From Calothrix anomala FACHB-343 (lineage in GTDB: Bacteria > Cyanobacteriota > Cyanobacteriia > Cyanobacteriales > Nostocaceae): a DNA stretch of 64,000 nt. The notes below the pieces were generated by a model that was not told where the DNA came from, did not search any database, and was given only the letters and a program-made list of their open reading frames with translations. Below, one piece after another: positions 17,294 through 26,606 of the stretch. Where the stretch lies: contig NZ_JACJQG010000026.1 in NCBI RefSeq assembly GCF_014696435.1, forward strand, positions 45,147-109,146, written 5' to 3'. Position numbers and translations under genes: made by a program. Each line of letters opens with the position of its first letter. Positions within the stretch are counted from its first letter, which is position 1.

Positions 17294-19114
17294 TCAATCC
17301 ATCAGCATTAACCGCAAAGGATCTAAATACACATACCAAGGAAATGGTTGATCTTTCATCGTTAGCCATTTTTCCTTAAAAACCTCTGCTTGGAGATGAT
17401 AGTCATGGGGACTAGTAGCTGGAGAATGCAACTTTAAAAACAAACTCATGCGATGAGGTGTTTCACTAGTTCTTACCAACCAGCAGGGAAATGTATTTTC
17501 TTGTTGGGGATTGTTGGTAAAGGCTATCTGATGGGCACGAATCCCAATATAAGCTAAATCTCTGGGATTTGCTGGTAAAACTTGCAAATTACAACCCCAA
17601 TCACTCGCTTCTACTTGTGAAGCTTGTAAAAGTCGCCCCCGCGATATATTTTTACAGCCAGTAATTTGCGCCACAGTTGCAGAGACAGGATGCTCGAAAA
17701 TCTCATGTTTGGAATCATGTTGTATTGCATTACCATGTTCCAAAACTAGCAAATTCGGACAAATGCGGTAAGCTTCTTCCATATTATGGGTGACAAACAA
17801 AGTAACGCCTTGGTAATCTGCAAGGGTTTCCATCATTTGCTGTTCTAACTGACTGCGCAAATATGTATCGAGAGCCGAAAAAGGCTCATCTAACAGTAAC
17901 GCTTCTGGTTTACTCGCCAAAGCCCTAGCCAAAGCTACCCGTTGTTGCTGTCCCCCAGACAGTTGGTGCGGATAGCGATCGCCTAATCCTTGTAATTGCA
18001 TGGCGATTAATTGCTGTTCTAATTGTACCCGAATACTGCTGTGAGATAATCCTTGGGGTAAGCCAAAAGCGATATTTTCCGCCACAGTCAAGTGGGGAAA
18101 CAGCGCATAATTCTGTACTAAAAAACCAATCCGGCGATCGCGACTAGGTAAATTAATTCCTTGTTCCGAATCATACAATACTCTCCCATTTAAAACTATC
18201 CGCCCCCTAGTAGGTGTTTCTATCCCCGCAATACAGCGCAGAATCATACTTTTACCCGCCCCAGATCCCCCCAATAATCCCAAGGGAAGATTATCGGTAT
18301 TAAAGGTAACTTGCAGATGAAAACTCGATAATTGTTTTTCAATATCTATAAATAACCCCACAGGCGAAGATGAAGCAGATATCCAAGAAACTTCACTCCC
18401 ATGTCCCCCATGTCTCCCTTGTCTTCCTTGTCTCCCTACTCCCCCTCGTCCCCCAATCCGCTTACCTTCCTGCCATACATTAGCAATAATAATAGCCGAT
18501 AGAGAAATTACCATAATTGCGATCGCCCAAAACCAGGCTTCATTCATTGCGCCGGCTTCCACAGCAAAATAAATCGCCATTGGTATCGTCTGAGTTTGTC
18601 CGGGAATATTCCCAGCTAACATTAAAGTTGCGCCAAATTCCCCCAAAGCCCGCGCAAAAGCCAGAGTTGTCGCCGCAATAATTCCCGGTAAAGCTAAAGG
18701 TAAACTAATTCGCCAAAATATCTTACTTTCCCCAGCACCAAGAGTTTTCGCCACCCGCAGCAGATTTTTATCAATCTGTTCAAAAGCTCCTAGTGCAGTT
18801 TTATACATTAACGGAAAAGAAACCACAGTAGCCGCGATCGCAGCCCCATACCAAGTAAAGACAATAGTAAAATCAAATTTATTCATCAACTGCCCAACAG
18901 GGCCATTTTTCCCAAAAAACAGCAGTAATAAAAAGCCCACTACTGTAGGCGGTAAAATCAACGGTGCAATCAACACACCCTCAATTAATGATTTCGCCTT
19001 ACCGCGATATTCCAACATCCAATAGGCAGTAGCAATCCCAATAAAAAAAGTAATAAACGTCGCTAATAACGATGTTTTCAATGATATCCAAAGCGGCGAT
19101 AAATCTTGAGGCAT
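17294..19114 (-). CDS. modBC: fused molybdate ABC transporter permease and ATPase (ModB-ModC)
   Basis: One 606-residue chain carries both membrane and ATPase parts of the molybdate importer. Residues 1 to about 215 are a ModB-type permease with five helices and the EAA loop (AKTLGAGESKIFWRISLPLALPG). From about 255 the ModC part follows: Walker A GGSGAGKS, signature LSGGQQQR, Walker B LLLDEPFSALD, switch His in FVTHNM, and a C-terminal TOBE-like molybdate-binding region. The linker GRQGRQGRHGGHG is encoded by a GACAAGG-type repeat. ModA lies upstream on the same strand after a 170-base gap. Such ModBC fusions are known in cyanobacteria. Confidence 0.92.
   Translation of the reverse strand: MPQDLSPLWISLKTSLLATFITFFIGIATAYWMLEYRGKAKSLIEGVLIAPLILPPTVVGFLLLLFFGKNGPVGQLMNKFDFTIVFTWYGAAIAATVVSFPLMYKTALGAFEQIDKNLLRVAKTLGAGESKIFWRISLPLALPGIIAATTLAFARALGEFGATLMLAGNIPGQTQTIPMAIYFAVEAGAMNEAWFWAIAIMVISLSAIIIANVWQEGKRIGGRGGVGRQGRQGRHGGHGSEVSWISASSSPVGLFIDIEKQLSSFHLQVTFNTDNLPLGLLGGSGAGKSMILRCIAGIETPTRGRIVLNGRVLYDSEQGINLPSRDRRIGFLVQNYALFPHLTVAENIAFGLPQGLSHSSIRVQLEQQLIAMQLQGLGDRYPHQLSGGQQQRVALARALASKPEALLLDEPFSALDTYLRSQLEQQMMETLADYQGVTLFVTHNMEEAYRICPNLLVLEHGNAIQHDSKHEIFEHPVSATVAQITGCKNISRGRLLQASQVEASDWGCNLQVLPANPRDLAYIGIRAHQIAFTNNPQQENTFPCWLVRTSETPHRMSLFLKLHSPATSPHDYHLQAEVFKEKWLTMKDQPFPWYVYLDPLRLMLMD
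18400..18454. repeat. CTTGTCTCC-type repeat within modBC
   Basis: CATGTCCCCCATGTCTCCC followed by TTGTCTTCC and TTGTCTCCC units. It is the reverse complement of the GGACAAGGAGACAAGG family found between genes at 4357, 31349 and 33256. It encodes the glycine/arginine linker between the ModB and ModC halves. Confidence 0.85.
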
Positions 19115-19284
19115 AATAACAATTCAAAATTCAAAATTCAATCAACTTCCAACCATGACTATTGATAAATGACCAATAACAACTGTAGGAGCGGGTTTAT
19201 TTGGATCTTTGTTAATAAATGAGGATATCGGTGAACCTGCCCCTACTGACAAATGACAAATGACAAATGACAAATGACTATTGA

Positions 19285-20082
19285 CTATTGACCAATTACC
19301 TTAAATCCCTGTTTCTCAAATACATCTTTAACTGCATTCCCCGATAAAAATTGCACAAAATTCTCCGCAGCATCAACATATTTACTGCTTTTCAGCACAG
19401 CTATCGGATAAACAATTGGAGAATGACTAGTTTCCGGTGCAGTAACCACAACTTTCACTTTTTGAGAAGTTTTAGCATCCGAAAGATATACTATCCCAGC
19501 ATCAGTATTACCAGACTCTACATAATTGAGAGCTTGACGCACATCCTTAGCGTAAACAACCTTGGGTTTAATTTGATCGGCAATTTTTAAAGCAGTCAGA
19601 ACTTGTAAAGCATATTGTCCTGCTGGTACGCTTTTAGGTTCGCCTAAAGCAATTTTTTTGACACTGGGATTAGCTAAATCTAAAAAATCTTTGATATTCT
19701 GAGCCTGTTGGGGCACAATTAACACTAATTCATTTTTCAACAAATCTTTGCGGGTACTATCAACTAACAAACCTTTTTGCGTTAACGCATCCATCTGCTT
19801 ATTTGCTGCTGAAATGAAAACATCCACAGATGCACCTTGTTCAATTTGTTGTTGTAAAGCACCCGAAGAACCAAAATTATAGGTGAGTTTCACCTGTGGC
19901 TGCTGTTTAGCATAAAGCGGCTTGATTTCTTGGAGCGCATCTTTTAAGCTAGCTGCTGCTGATATTGTTAAACTCGCTGCTGAGGCTGTTGGGTTAGGCG
20001 TACTTGTTTGATTACAAGCAATCAAAAGTACCAACGCAGTCAGCATCCAACCCACAAAAGCCAAGATACGTTTAGTATGCAT
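19285..20082 (-). CDS. modA: molybdate-binding lipoprotein ModA
   Basis: Periplasmic binding protein for molybdate or tungstate, partner of the ModBC fusion downstream. After the lipoprotein signal (ALVLLIAC), LTISAAASLKDALQEI and YNFGSSGALQQQIEQGASVDVFISA are ModA landmarks that carry oxyanion-contacting serines. ATG at 20082 (MHTKRILAFVGWML) starts a normal signal peptide; a start at 20133 would add 17 residues. Repeats of the GTAGGAGCGGG and AAATGAC types fill the space to modBC. No ModE box was recognised. Confidence 0.92.
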   Translation of the reverse strand: MHTKRILAFVGWMLTALVLLIACNQTSTPNPTASAASLTISAAASLKDALQEIKPLYAKQQPQVKLTYNFGSSGALQQQIEQGASVDVFISAANKQMDALTQKGLLVDSTRKDLLKNELVLIVPQQAQNIKDFLDLANPSVKKIALGEPKSVPAGQYALQVLTALKIADQIKPKVVYAKDVRQALNYVESGNTDAGIVYLSDAKTSQKVKVVVTAPETSHSPIVYPIAVLKSSKYVDAAENFVQFLSGNAVKDVFEKQGFKVIGQ

Positions 20083-20235
20083 GTACAGTAAGTATCTCAA
20101 GATGTTTTGATTAACTAATTCATACTTTACCAACTTAGGCGATGTAAAAGTTGGTAAAAATCCCGAAATACTGAATAATCAAGAAATCCTGACTTGGAAA
20201 ATAGCGTTGACGGTTGACTGTTGACGGTTGACTCT

Positions 20236-20543
20236 TAGGGAACTCCAAAAAATATATTATCCCCAATTGTAGGGGCGGGGTAACCCCTATTGGTGTCAAC
20301 TTAACGCGAAACCCTTATCCTAACAGGCTCCCACGCAGAGCATGGGAGCGATGATCTGTGGGCTGCTGCCTCAATTTATCAGAAGACGAGGCGGAGCCTC
20401 ACAATACGCATTTCCAGCCTCCGGCTGGAAACGAGATAGAGAAAGGTTTTGAGCTTAAGTTGACACAAATGGGTCACCTCGCCCCTACGAGTTGCAGGCT
20501 TGGTAAGTTAACGATCGCGATGTTTTTTATTTGCAAGTTCCTA
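20236..20543. repeat. MITE-like inverted-repeat element, copy 1
   Basis: Ends are TAGGGAACTCCAAAAAATAT at the left and TTTTTTATTTGCAAGTTCC at the right, which are related as imperfect inverted repeats. Inner arms GTAGGGGCGGGGTAACCCC with GGTGTCAACTTAA and TTAAGTTGACAC with CCTCGCCCCTAC also pair. The core contains GCTCCCACGCAGAGCATGGGAGC and CCAGCCTCCGGCTGG hairpins. The same ends, with a different core, occur at 57979 (opposite orientation) and 62185. Confidence 0.75.
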
Positions 20544-20735
20544 ATTATGATGATATAGAGAATTTATGAAGATATCCTGTGGAAAATACTGAAATATAAA
20601 TTATAATTATGTAAGCAAAAATTTACCAGATTCAGGTAAATTACAGATGTGAAATATAGTAAAAATCAATTTTTCATTAATTCTCAATCAAACACTAGCA
20701 GCAAGTAAATTGAGTTAACTGTGCAACTATCAATA

Positions 20736-20934
20736 AGAGGATGTCTGAAAACTTTTTAGTGTTGTATTGAAGACCTGTAGATCCCCCTAAATCCACGCCA
20801 CTTGCTACAACGGGGGGAACCCCCGCAACGCAGTGGCTCCCCTTAAAAAGGGGGACTTTAACTCTGGTTCCCCCCTTTTTAAGGGGGGCTAGGGGGGATC
20901 AAGCGCAATATTTAATACTTCTCAGACATCCTCT
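20736..20934. mobile_element. 199-bp MITE-like element
   Basis: Terminal inverted repeats AGAGGATGTCTGAAAA (20736-20751) and TTCTCAGACATCCTCT (20919-20934) match at 15 of 16 positions. The interior is a second nested palindrome built on GATCCCCCCTAG/GATCCCCCTAAAT and AAAAAGGGGG/CCCCCTTTTT. There is no coding frame, so any movement would depend on a transposase elsewhere. Confidence 0.7.
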
Positions 20935-21506
20935 AAGAACACAGCAATCAAGAAAGCATTTTTCCTTGCTGTGTAGGTTTTTTTGGGGAAATCAGCAAAA
21001 CCACTATTTGACGATTAGACTGGGTAAAATTAATATTTTTAGATAATTCTTACTATCCTCATATTTTCCTCGGTTTTTAGAGATATACTTGTAATTATCC
21101 ATATTTTAACAGAAAATCACCAAAATATCTAATTTTAAATAGTCTTTGCTTTGGCATCAATACCTTCATGAAATTTTGCAAAACAAACATATTTTTTTAA
21201 ATATAAAATTTAGAAAATAGAGAATATATTCAATGAATAATTCATAGAATATATTTGCTGCATTCATTGTAGGTCATAGATTGTATGTTATATATAAAGC
21301 TGATTGATAGCTGATTTTATAGAAAATAATCTGAAAATTTAAAAATCAATAATTTTGCTGTTTTTAATTATAAAATATTTCCGTAATTGCACTGTTGGCT
21401 ATTAAAAAATAAAAACCATAGAGTATTAATATTTCGTGGATAGTTCTGTTGACAAGCTTGACAATTAGTTACCTTGTCAAAAACTCTAAGACAGATAAAT
21501 TAGTTT
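20935..21506. other. long AT-rich leader region upstream of the DUF928 gene
   Basis: About 570 bases without a gene, strongly A+T rich, upstream of the DUF928/CHASE2/CHAT cluster. A TTGACAAGCTTGACAATTAG stretch at about 21448 could hold a -35-like TTGACA, but no matched -10 stands out. Otherwise nothing recognised. Confidence 0.4.
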
Positions 21507-22238
21507 ATGCAGAAAAACAACAAATCACTGTTTCGATACCCATTATTAGGAATAGCACTTTTAATTTCCAGTTCTTTTCTAGCTCTTTCAGTAGCGCCAA
21601 CTATAGCAGGTGTAACTTTTAAACCACCAGGAGCGCAAGCGCCTAAAAGATCATCTGGAGGAGCCTCTAGAGACGGTAACTTGTGTGGCTTTGCGACACA
21701 AGCAACTACTAGTACATCGGTCACTCCATTGATACCAACAACTAATATTGGTTATACAGTGGCAGAACGTCCGACTATATTTGTCTATATTCCCACAACT
21801 ACTGCCAAAACAGCATTATTTACTTTACAAACAGAAGATAGTAAATATAGTTACCGGACAAATTTATCGTTACCCAATAAACCAGGGGTAATGCAAGTTA
21901 AAATTCCGGCTTCAGTTCCTGCACTCAAGACAGGTAAAAACTATAAATGGTCTTTAGTGATAATTTGCACCGAAGAGTTAGAACCTGATAGTCCTTGGGT
22001 AAGTGGCTGGATTCGTCGTGTGGAAGCTAACAGTAGTTTGACAACGCAGCTAAATAAACCTGTTTCCTTAGATTTAATTTCTCGATTAGCCGAGACTGGG
22101 ATTTGGTACGATTCACTCTCTAACCTGGCGCAATTAAGACGATCGCAACCAAATAATCCAGCGCTAAATGAGGCTTGGGAAGGACTTTTGAAGTCAGTCA
22201 ACCTGAGTGCGATCGCTAATGCACCTCTGATTAATTAA
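21507..22238 (+). CDS. DUF928 domain secreted protein
   Basis: A 243-residue protein with a signal peptide (hydrophobic residues 12-34, cleavage near TIAG) and the DUF928 domain, found mainly in cyanobacteria. [20 protein letters not shown] is the recognisable N-terminal motif of the family, and [15 protein letters not shown] plus YKWSLVIIC recur in its members. Function is unknown. It sits 23 bases before the CHASE2 kinase gene on the same strand, and DUF928 genes are often found next to CHASE2 and CHAT genes in cyanobacteria, so a periplasmic role in the same pathway is inferred. Confidence 0.85.
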   Translation: MQKNNKSLFRYPLLGIALLISSSFLALSVAPTIAGVTFKPPGAQAPKRSSGGASRDGNLCGFATQATTSTSVTPLIPTTNIGYTVAERPTIFVYIPTTTAKTALFTLQTEDSKYSYRTNLSLPNKPGVMQVKIPASVPALKTGKNYKWSLVIICTEELEPDSPWVSGWIRRVEANSSLTTQLNKPVSLDLISRLAETGIWYDSLSNLAQLRRSQPNNPALNEAWEGLLKSVNLSAIANAPLIN

Positions 22239-22261
22239 TCGAGGGATCTAATTTAACAGCT

Positions 22262-25036
22262 ATGTATTGGGGTGCATTTATCCAGAAAAAACTTAAGTCT
22301 CTAATTATACAGCTAATGCTGTCAGCCCAATGGCGTTGCATGTTGATGGCTTCTCCCATCGTTACCATCTGCATTATTGCTGCGGAGATGGCTGGATTCT
22401 TTCAATTATTAGAATGGGCTACTCTAGAGCAATTTTTTGCTTTACGTCCCTTAGAACCCAAAGAAAAGCGGGTTTTAGTGGTGACAATTGAGGAAAAAGA
22501 CATTACGGAGTTGGGTAAATGGCCGATTTCTGATAATACCTTAGCAAAAGCGATCGCCAAGCTCAAAGCACAGCAACCGGCGGCTATTGGTATGGATATT
22601 TACCGAGATTTAGCCGTAGAACCCGGAAATCAAGAACTAGTTAAACTGATGCAGTCTACACCCAATTTGATTGGGGTAAAAAAGTTAGTCGGCGATAGAG
22701 TCGCCCCACCCTCCACTTTAACTAAACTAAATCAAGTTGCTCTCGCGGATTTAGTTTTAGATGCTGATGGAAAAGTGCGGCGCGGTTTGTTGTCTGCTGG
22801 TGATGAAAATGGCGAAATTTATTTGGGTTTAGCAACGCGCTTAAGCTTGATGTATTTGGAACCTAAAGGTATTTCTTTAAAAGCATTGGATGAAGAAGGG
22901 AATAATTTGCAGTTAGGTAAGGCTGTATTTACACCCCTGAAGGGTAACGAATTTAGTTATCGTGGTGCAGATTTTGGCGGCTATCAAATTATTTTGAATT
23001 ATCGAGGTTTTCCAGAACAATTTGATACAGTTACACTGCGAGATTTACTTAATGCTAAGGTCGCGCCAGAACTGATCCGCGATCGCATCGTCTTAATTGG
23101 CACGACAGCCAAAAGCATCAATGACTTTTTTAACGTTGGTTATATCAGTAATTTTCAAGCAGATGGTGAACGGATGGCAGGGGTAATAATTCATGCCAAT
23201 TTAATTAGTCAGATTTTAAGTGCTGCACTAGATGGGCGTACTTTAATCCGAGTTTGGTCTTCTTCAACAGAATGGCTATGGGTTTTTTGCTGGTCTTTTG
23301 TGAGTACTGGTGCGACTTGGCAATTGCTACAATTTAAATCTATTGGTCAGCAAAGGCTAGGGGGATTACCCATCTTAGGAATTACATTTGCAACTTGTGT
23401 TATTCTCAGTACTAGCTATCTGGCTTTTTTAGTAGGTTGGTGGATACCTTCAGTTACACCTGTACTAGCATTGATTATCTCTGCAATTGTCACGACTAAT
23501 TTTTATAAACAAGTGCAACTGAAACAAGCAAATGAACAACTCCAAGAATATTCTCAGACATTAGAACAAAAAGTGAGCGATCGCACCAAAGAATTAGAAG
23601 TTGCTAAAGTCGCTGCTGATGTCGCTAATCAAGCCAAAAGTGAATTTTTGGCAAATATGAGTCATGAATTACGCACGCCTTTAAATGGGATTTTAGGATA
23701 TGCGCAAATCTTAGAGCGTTCTCAAAGTTTAGCGCCAACCGAACTAGATGGGATCAAAATTATCCATCAATGCGGTTCTCATCTATTGACACTGATCAAC
23801 GATATTTTAGATTTATCAAAAATTGAAGCGCGGAAATTAGAATTACATCATACAGATTTTGATTTTAAGTTTTTTTTAACCGGGGTTGTAGAAATCTGTC
23901 GGATTCGCGCCGTGCAAAAAGGTATTGCTTTTATTTACGAAGCACATCCGCAGCTTCCGCGAGTAATTCGCACTGATGAAAAACGGTTAAGACAAATATT
24001 AATTAACTTGCTGGGAAATGCCATCAAATTTACCGATAATGGCGCAGTTACTTTCAAAGTCGATATTTTAGCCACTGAGAAAATTGACGACAAGCAATTT
24101 ACCAAAATCAGATTCCAAATTGAAGATACTGGTATAGGAATGACGCCAGAAGAGTTAGACAAGATTTTCTTACCATTTGAACAAGTAGGTGAAAAAAACA
24201 AACAAACAGAAGGTACTGGTTTAGGTTTAGCTATTAGTTGCAAAATTGCCCAATTAATGGATAGTGCCATTCAAGTAGACAGTAATATCGGAATTGGCAG
24301 TAGATTCTGGCTGGATTTAGATTTAGAGAATATCAGTAAAATTATTGAGACAAAATCTGTTTTATCTGAACCCAAAATTATTGCTGTCAAAAACCAAAAT
24401 CCGAAAATCTTAATTGTTGACGATCATCTCGAAAATCGTTCCTTTGTCATTAATTTGCTAACATCCCTTGGCTTTCAATGTTTTGAGGCGACTAACGGCG
24501 AAGAAGGGTTAACGCAAACTCAAGCAATTCAGCCAAATTTAATTATCACAGACTTAAAAATGCCTATTTTAGATGGCGTGGAAATGATCAAAGCCTTGAG
24601 AGGTATAGAACAATTTAAAGATTTACCAATTATTGTTTCATCTGCCAGTGTATTTGAAAACTACCAGACTCAAAGTTTAGAGGCTGGAGGCAACGAATTT
24701 TTACCAAAACCACTACAAATTGATAATTTACTGCAAAGTTTACAAAAATACTTACAGCTAGAATGGATTTACCAAGAATCTAGCGCCCTAGCACAAAATA
24801 ATATTCATGCACAATTACCAACACAAAATTCTCAACCGATAATTTATCCGGAAAAATCAGAGTTAGATAAGCTATGGGATATGGCTATGAGAGGCAATAT
24901 AGCAGGTATGCAGATATTACTCGATGAAATTGCTAAATTAGATGATAAATACTTACCCTTTGTCGGCGAAATTCGGCAGATGGCTGAGAACTTTCAAGTG
25001 AAAAAGATTCGGGAATTACTTAAATCTATCAAGTAG
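22262..25036 (+). CDS. CHASE2 hybrid histidine kinase
   Basis: Membrane sensor kinase of 924 residues. An N-terminal helix is followed by an extracytoplasmic CHASE2 domain (about 50-310; [24 protein letters not shown] and [17 protein letters not shown]), then three membrane helices, a coiled coil, HisKA ([16 protein letters not shown]), HATPase ([19 protein letters not shown]), a receiver ([23 protein letters not shown]) and a 60-residue helical tail ([16 protein letters not shown]) found in related cyanobacterial kinases. It is followed after six bases by the REC-kinase gene, so the two are surely co-transcribed. An internal ATG at residue 20 is possible. Confidence 0.92.
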   Translation: MYWGAFIQKKLKSLIIQLMLSAQWRCMLMASPIVTICIIAAEMAGFFQLLEWATLEQFFALRPLEPKEKRVLVVTIEEKDITELGKWPISDNTLAKAIAKLKAQQPAAIGMDIYRDLAVEPGNQELVKLMQSTPNLIGVKKLVGDRVAPPSTLTKLNQVALADLVLDADGKVRRGLLSAGDENGEIYLGLATRLSLMYLEPKGISLKALDEEGNNLQLGKAVFTPLKGNEFSYRGADFGGYQIILNYRGFPEQFDTVTLRDLLNAKVAPELIRDRIVLIGTTAKSINDFFNVGYISNFQADGERMAGVIIHANLISQILSAALDGRTLIRVWSSSTEWLWVFCWSFVSTGATWQLLQFKSIGQQRLGGLPILGITFATCVILSTSYLAFLVGWWIPSVTPVLALIISAIVTTNFYKQVQLKQANEQLQEYSQTLEQKVSDRTKELEVAKVAADVANQAKSEFLANMSHELRTPLNGILGYAQILERSQSLAPTELDGIKIIHQCGSHLLTLINDILDLSKIEARKLELHHTDFDFKFFLTGVVEICRIRAVQKGIAFIYEAHPQLPRVIRTDEKRLRQILINLLGNAIKFTDNGAVTFKVDILATEKIDDKQFTKIRFQIEDTGIGMTPEELDKIFLPFEQVGEKNKQTEGTGLGLAISCKIAQLMDSAIQVDSNIGIGSRFWLDLDLENISKIIETKSVLSEPKIIAVKNQNPKILIVDDHLENRSFVINLLTSLGFQCFEATNGEEGLTQTQAIQPNLIITDLKMPILDGVEMIKALRGIEQFKDLPIIVSSASVFENYQTQSLEAGGNEFLPKPLQIDNLLQSLQKYLQLEWIYQESSALAQNNIHAQLPTQNSQPIIYPEKSELDKLWDMAMRGNIAGMQILLDEIAKLDDKYLPFVGEIRQMAENFQVKKIRELLKSIK

Positions 25037-25042
25037 GATAAT

Positions 25043-26365
25043 ATGAGCAACCCCCCAAATAGTATTTATGATTCAACTATTTTAATTGTCGATGATAATC
25101 AAACAAATTTAAAAATGCTATCGAATGCGATTGCTGAGTCTGGTTGGGAAATATTAGTCGCTACTGATGGAGAAAGCGCGATTGAGCAAGCTGAATATGC
25201 TAAACCAGATTTAATTTTATTAGATGTGATGATGCCAGGAATAGATGGTTTTAAAACCTGTCAGCTTCTCAAAAAAAATCATTTAACTCAAGATATACCA
25301 GTCATTTTCTTAACTGCCCTTTCTGATAAATTTGATAAAGTGCAAGGGCTGTTAATTGGCGGTGTAGATTATATTACTAAGCCTTTTCAAATAGAAGAAG
25401 TTCTCGCGAGAATTCAAGTCCATTTGAAAATCAGATTTTTAACCAAAAAACTGGCAGAGCAAAATCAGCAATTAGAACAGCGTGTAGGGGAACGAACGCA
25501 AGAATTATCCCAAGCACTAGAAGATTTAAAACAATCTCAATTACAATTAGTACAACAAGAAAAATTATCAACTTTAGGTCAATTAGTGGCTGGTGTGGCT
25601 CACGAAATTAATAATCCTCTAGGTTTTATTACGGGAAACGTAGATTTTATTAATAATTATACCCAGAGCTTAATTACCCATTTACGGCTTTATCAGGAAA
25701 TCTATCCTCAAGCTGATGAGAAAATTATTAAAAATGCCAAACTTATCGAATTAGAACAAATCCTGCAAGATATCCCCAAAGCGATCGCATCGGTAAATTT
25801 AGGGCTAGAACGGATTACAGAAATTAGCGAGAGTCTGCGGATTTTTGCACGTACAGATACAACTCATAAAATGAGTTTTGATATTCATGATGGTATCGAT
25901 AGTACTTTGCTAATTTTGAAGCATCGCTTAAAATCTAATAAGCAAAGACCAGAAATTGTCATTATCAAAAATTATGGAGAATTACCATTTGTAGACTGTT
26001 ATCCGGGACAGATTAATCAAGTATTTATGAATCTCATCGCTAATGCTATTGAAGCTTTTGATGAGGAGCCAAACTCGCCAACAAATAACAGAAATATGAT
26101 CCCAGAAATCAGGATTACTACTATTTTTCAACCAGAAAGTAACCTGATAAAAATTACTGTGAAAGATAATGGTAATGGAATCTCACCAGAGAATAGCCAG
26201 CAAATATTTCAACAATACTTTACTACTAAACCAGTAGGTAAAGGAACTGGTTTAGGCTTATCTATTAGTAAGCAGATTATCGAAGATAAACATCAAGGAA
26301 AAATTTACTTCAATTCTGCATTAGGACAAGGTACAGAATTTATCATTGAACTGCCTGTGACATAA
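25043..26365 (+). CDS. receiver-histidine kinase (REC-HisKA-HATPase)
   Basis: A 440-residue cytosolic protein: receiver domain (ILIVDDNQTN, LILLDVMMPGIDG, TALSDKFDKVQG, YITKPFQ), a short coiled coil, HisKA with the H-box VAGVAHEINNPLGFITG, and HATPase ([31 protein letters not shown]). Putting the receiver first suggests it is a phosphorelay target of the upstream CHASE2 hybrid kinase that in turn signals through its own kinase module. A DNA-binding output is absent from the cluster. Confidence 0.92.
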   Translation: MSNPPNSIYDSTILIVDDNQTNLKMLSNAIAESGWEILVATDGESAIEQAEYAKPDLILLDVMMPGIDGFKTCQLLKKNHLTQDIPVIFLTALSDKFDKVQGLLIGGVDYITKPFQIEEVLARIQVHLKIRFLTKKLAEQNQQLEQRVGERTQELSQALEDLKQSQLQLVQQEKLSTLGQLVAGVAHEINNPLGFITGNVDFINNYTQSLITHLRLYQEIYPQADEKIIKNAKLIELEQILQDIPKAIASVNLGLERITEISESLRIFARTDTTHKMSFDIHDGIDSTLLILKHRLKSNKQRPEIVIIKNYGELPFVDCYPGQINQVFMNLIANAIEAFDEEPNSPTNNRNMIPEIRITTIFQPESNLIKITVKDNGNGISPENSQQIFQQYFTTKPVGKGTGLGLSISKQIIEDKHQGKIYFNSALGQGTEFIIELPVT

Positions 26366-26606
26366 TTGAGGACAGATGAGTGCGGGAATAATTCTACAGT
26401 AAAATTGCCAAGAGAAAAATCAGAGCAAAATTTTTCCCCTCTAATGAGAGATAGGGGGAGATTTTGGGCAAATTAATAACATCGCCCTGCTGACAATGTT
26501 TATCATTCGTTGTCAGATTTAGTGGTGTTAAGAGTTAAGAAACTTGTGCGCAAATTATTTGTCGGCACTTGGCAATATGAAAATTACTGTAGAAAGGAAT
26601 AAAATA

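Noticed and set aside
20358-20558. 66-codon frame on the plus strand
   Set aside because: Lies entirely inside an inverted-repeat element and encodes translated hairpins (PPAGNE, GHLAPTSC); not a gene.
26544-26606. GTG start extending the CHAT protein by 21 residues
   Set aside because: ATG at 26607 has a strong ribosome binding site and gives a proper signal peptide; the extension would hide it.
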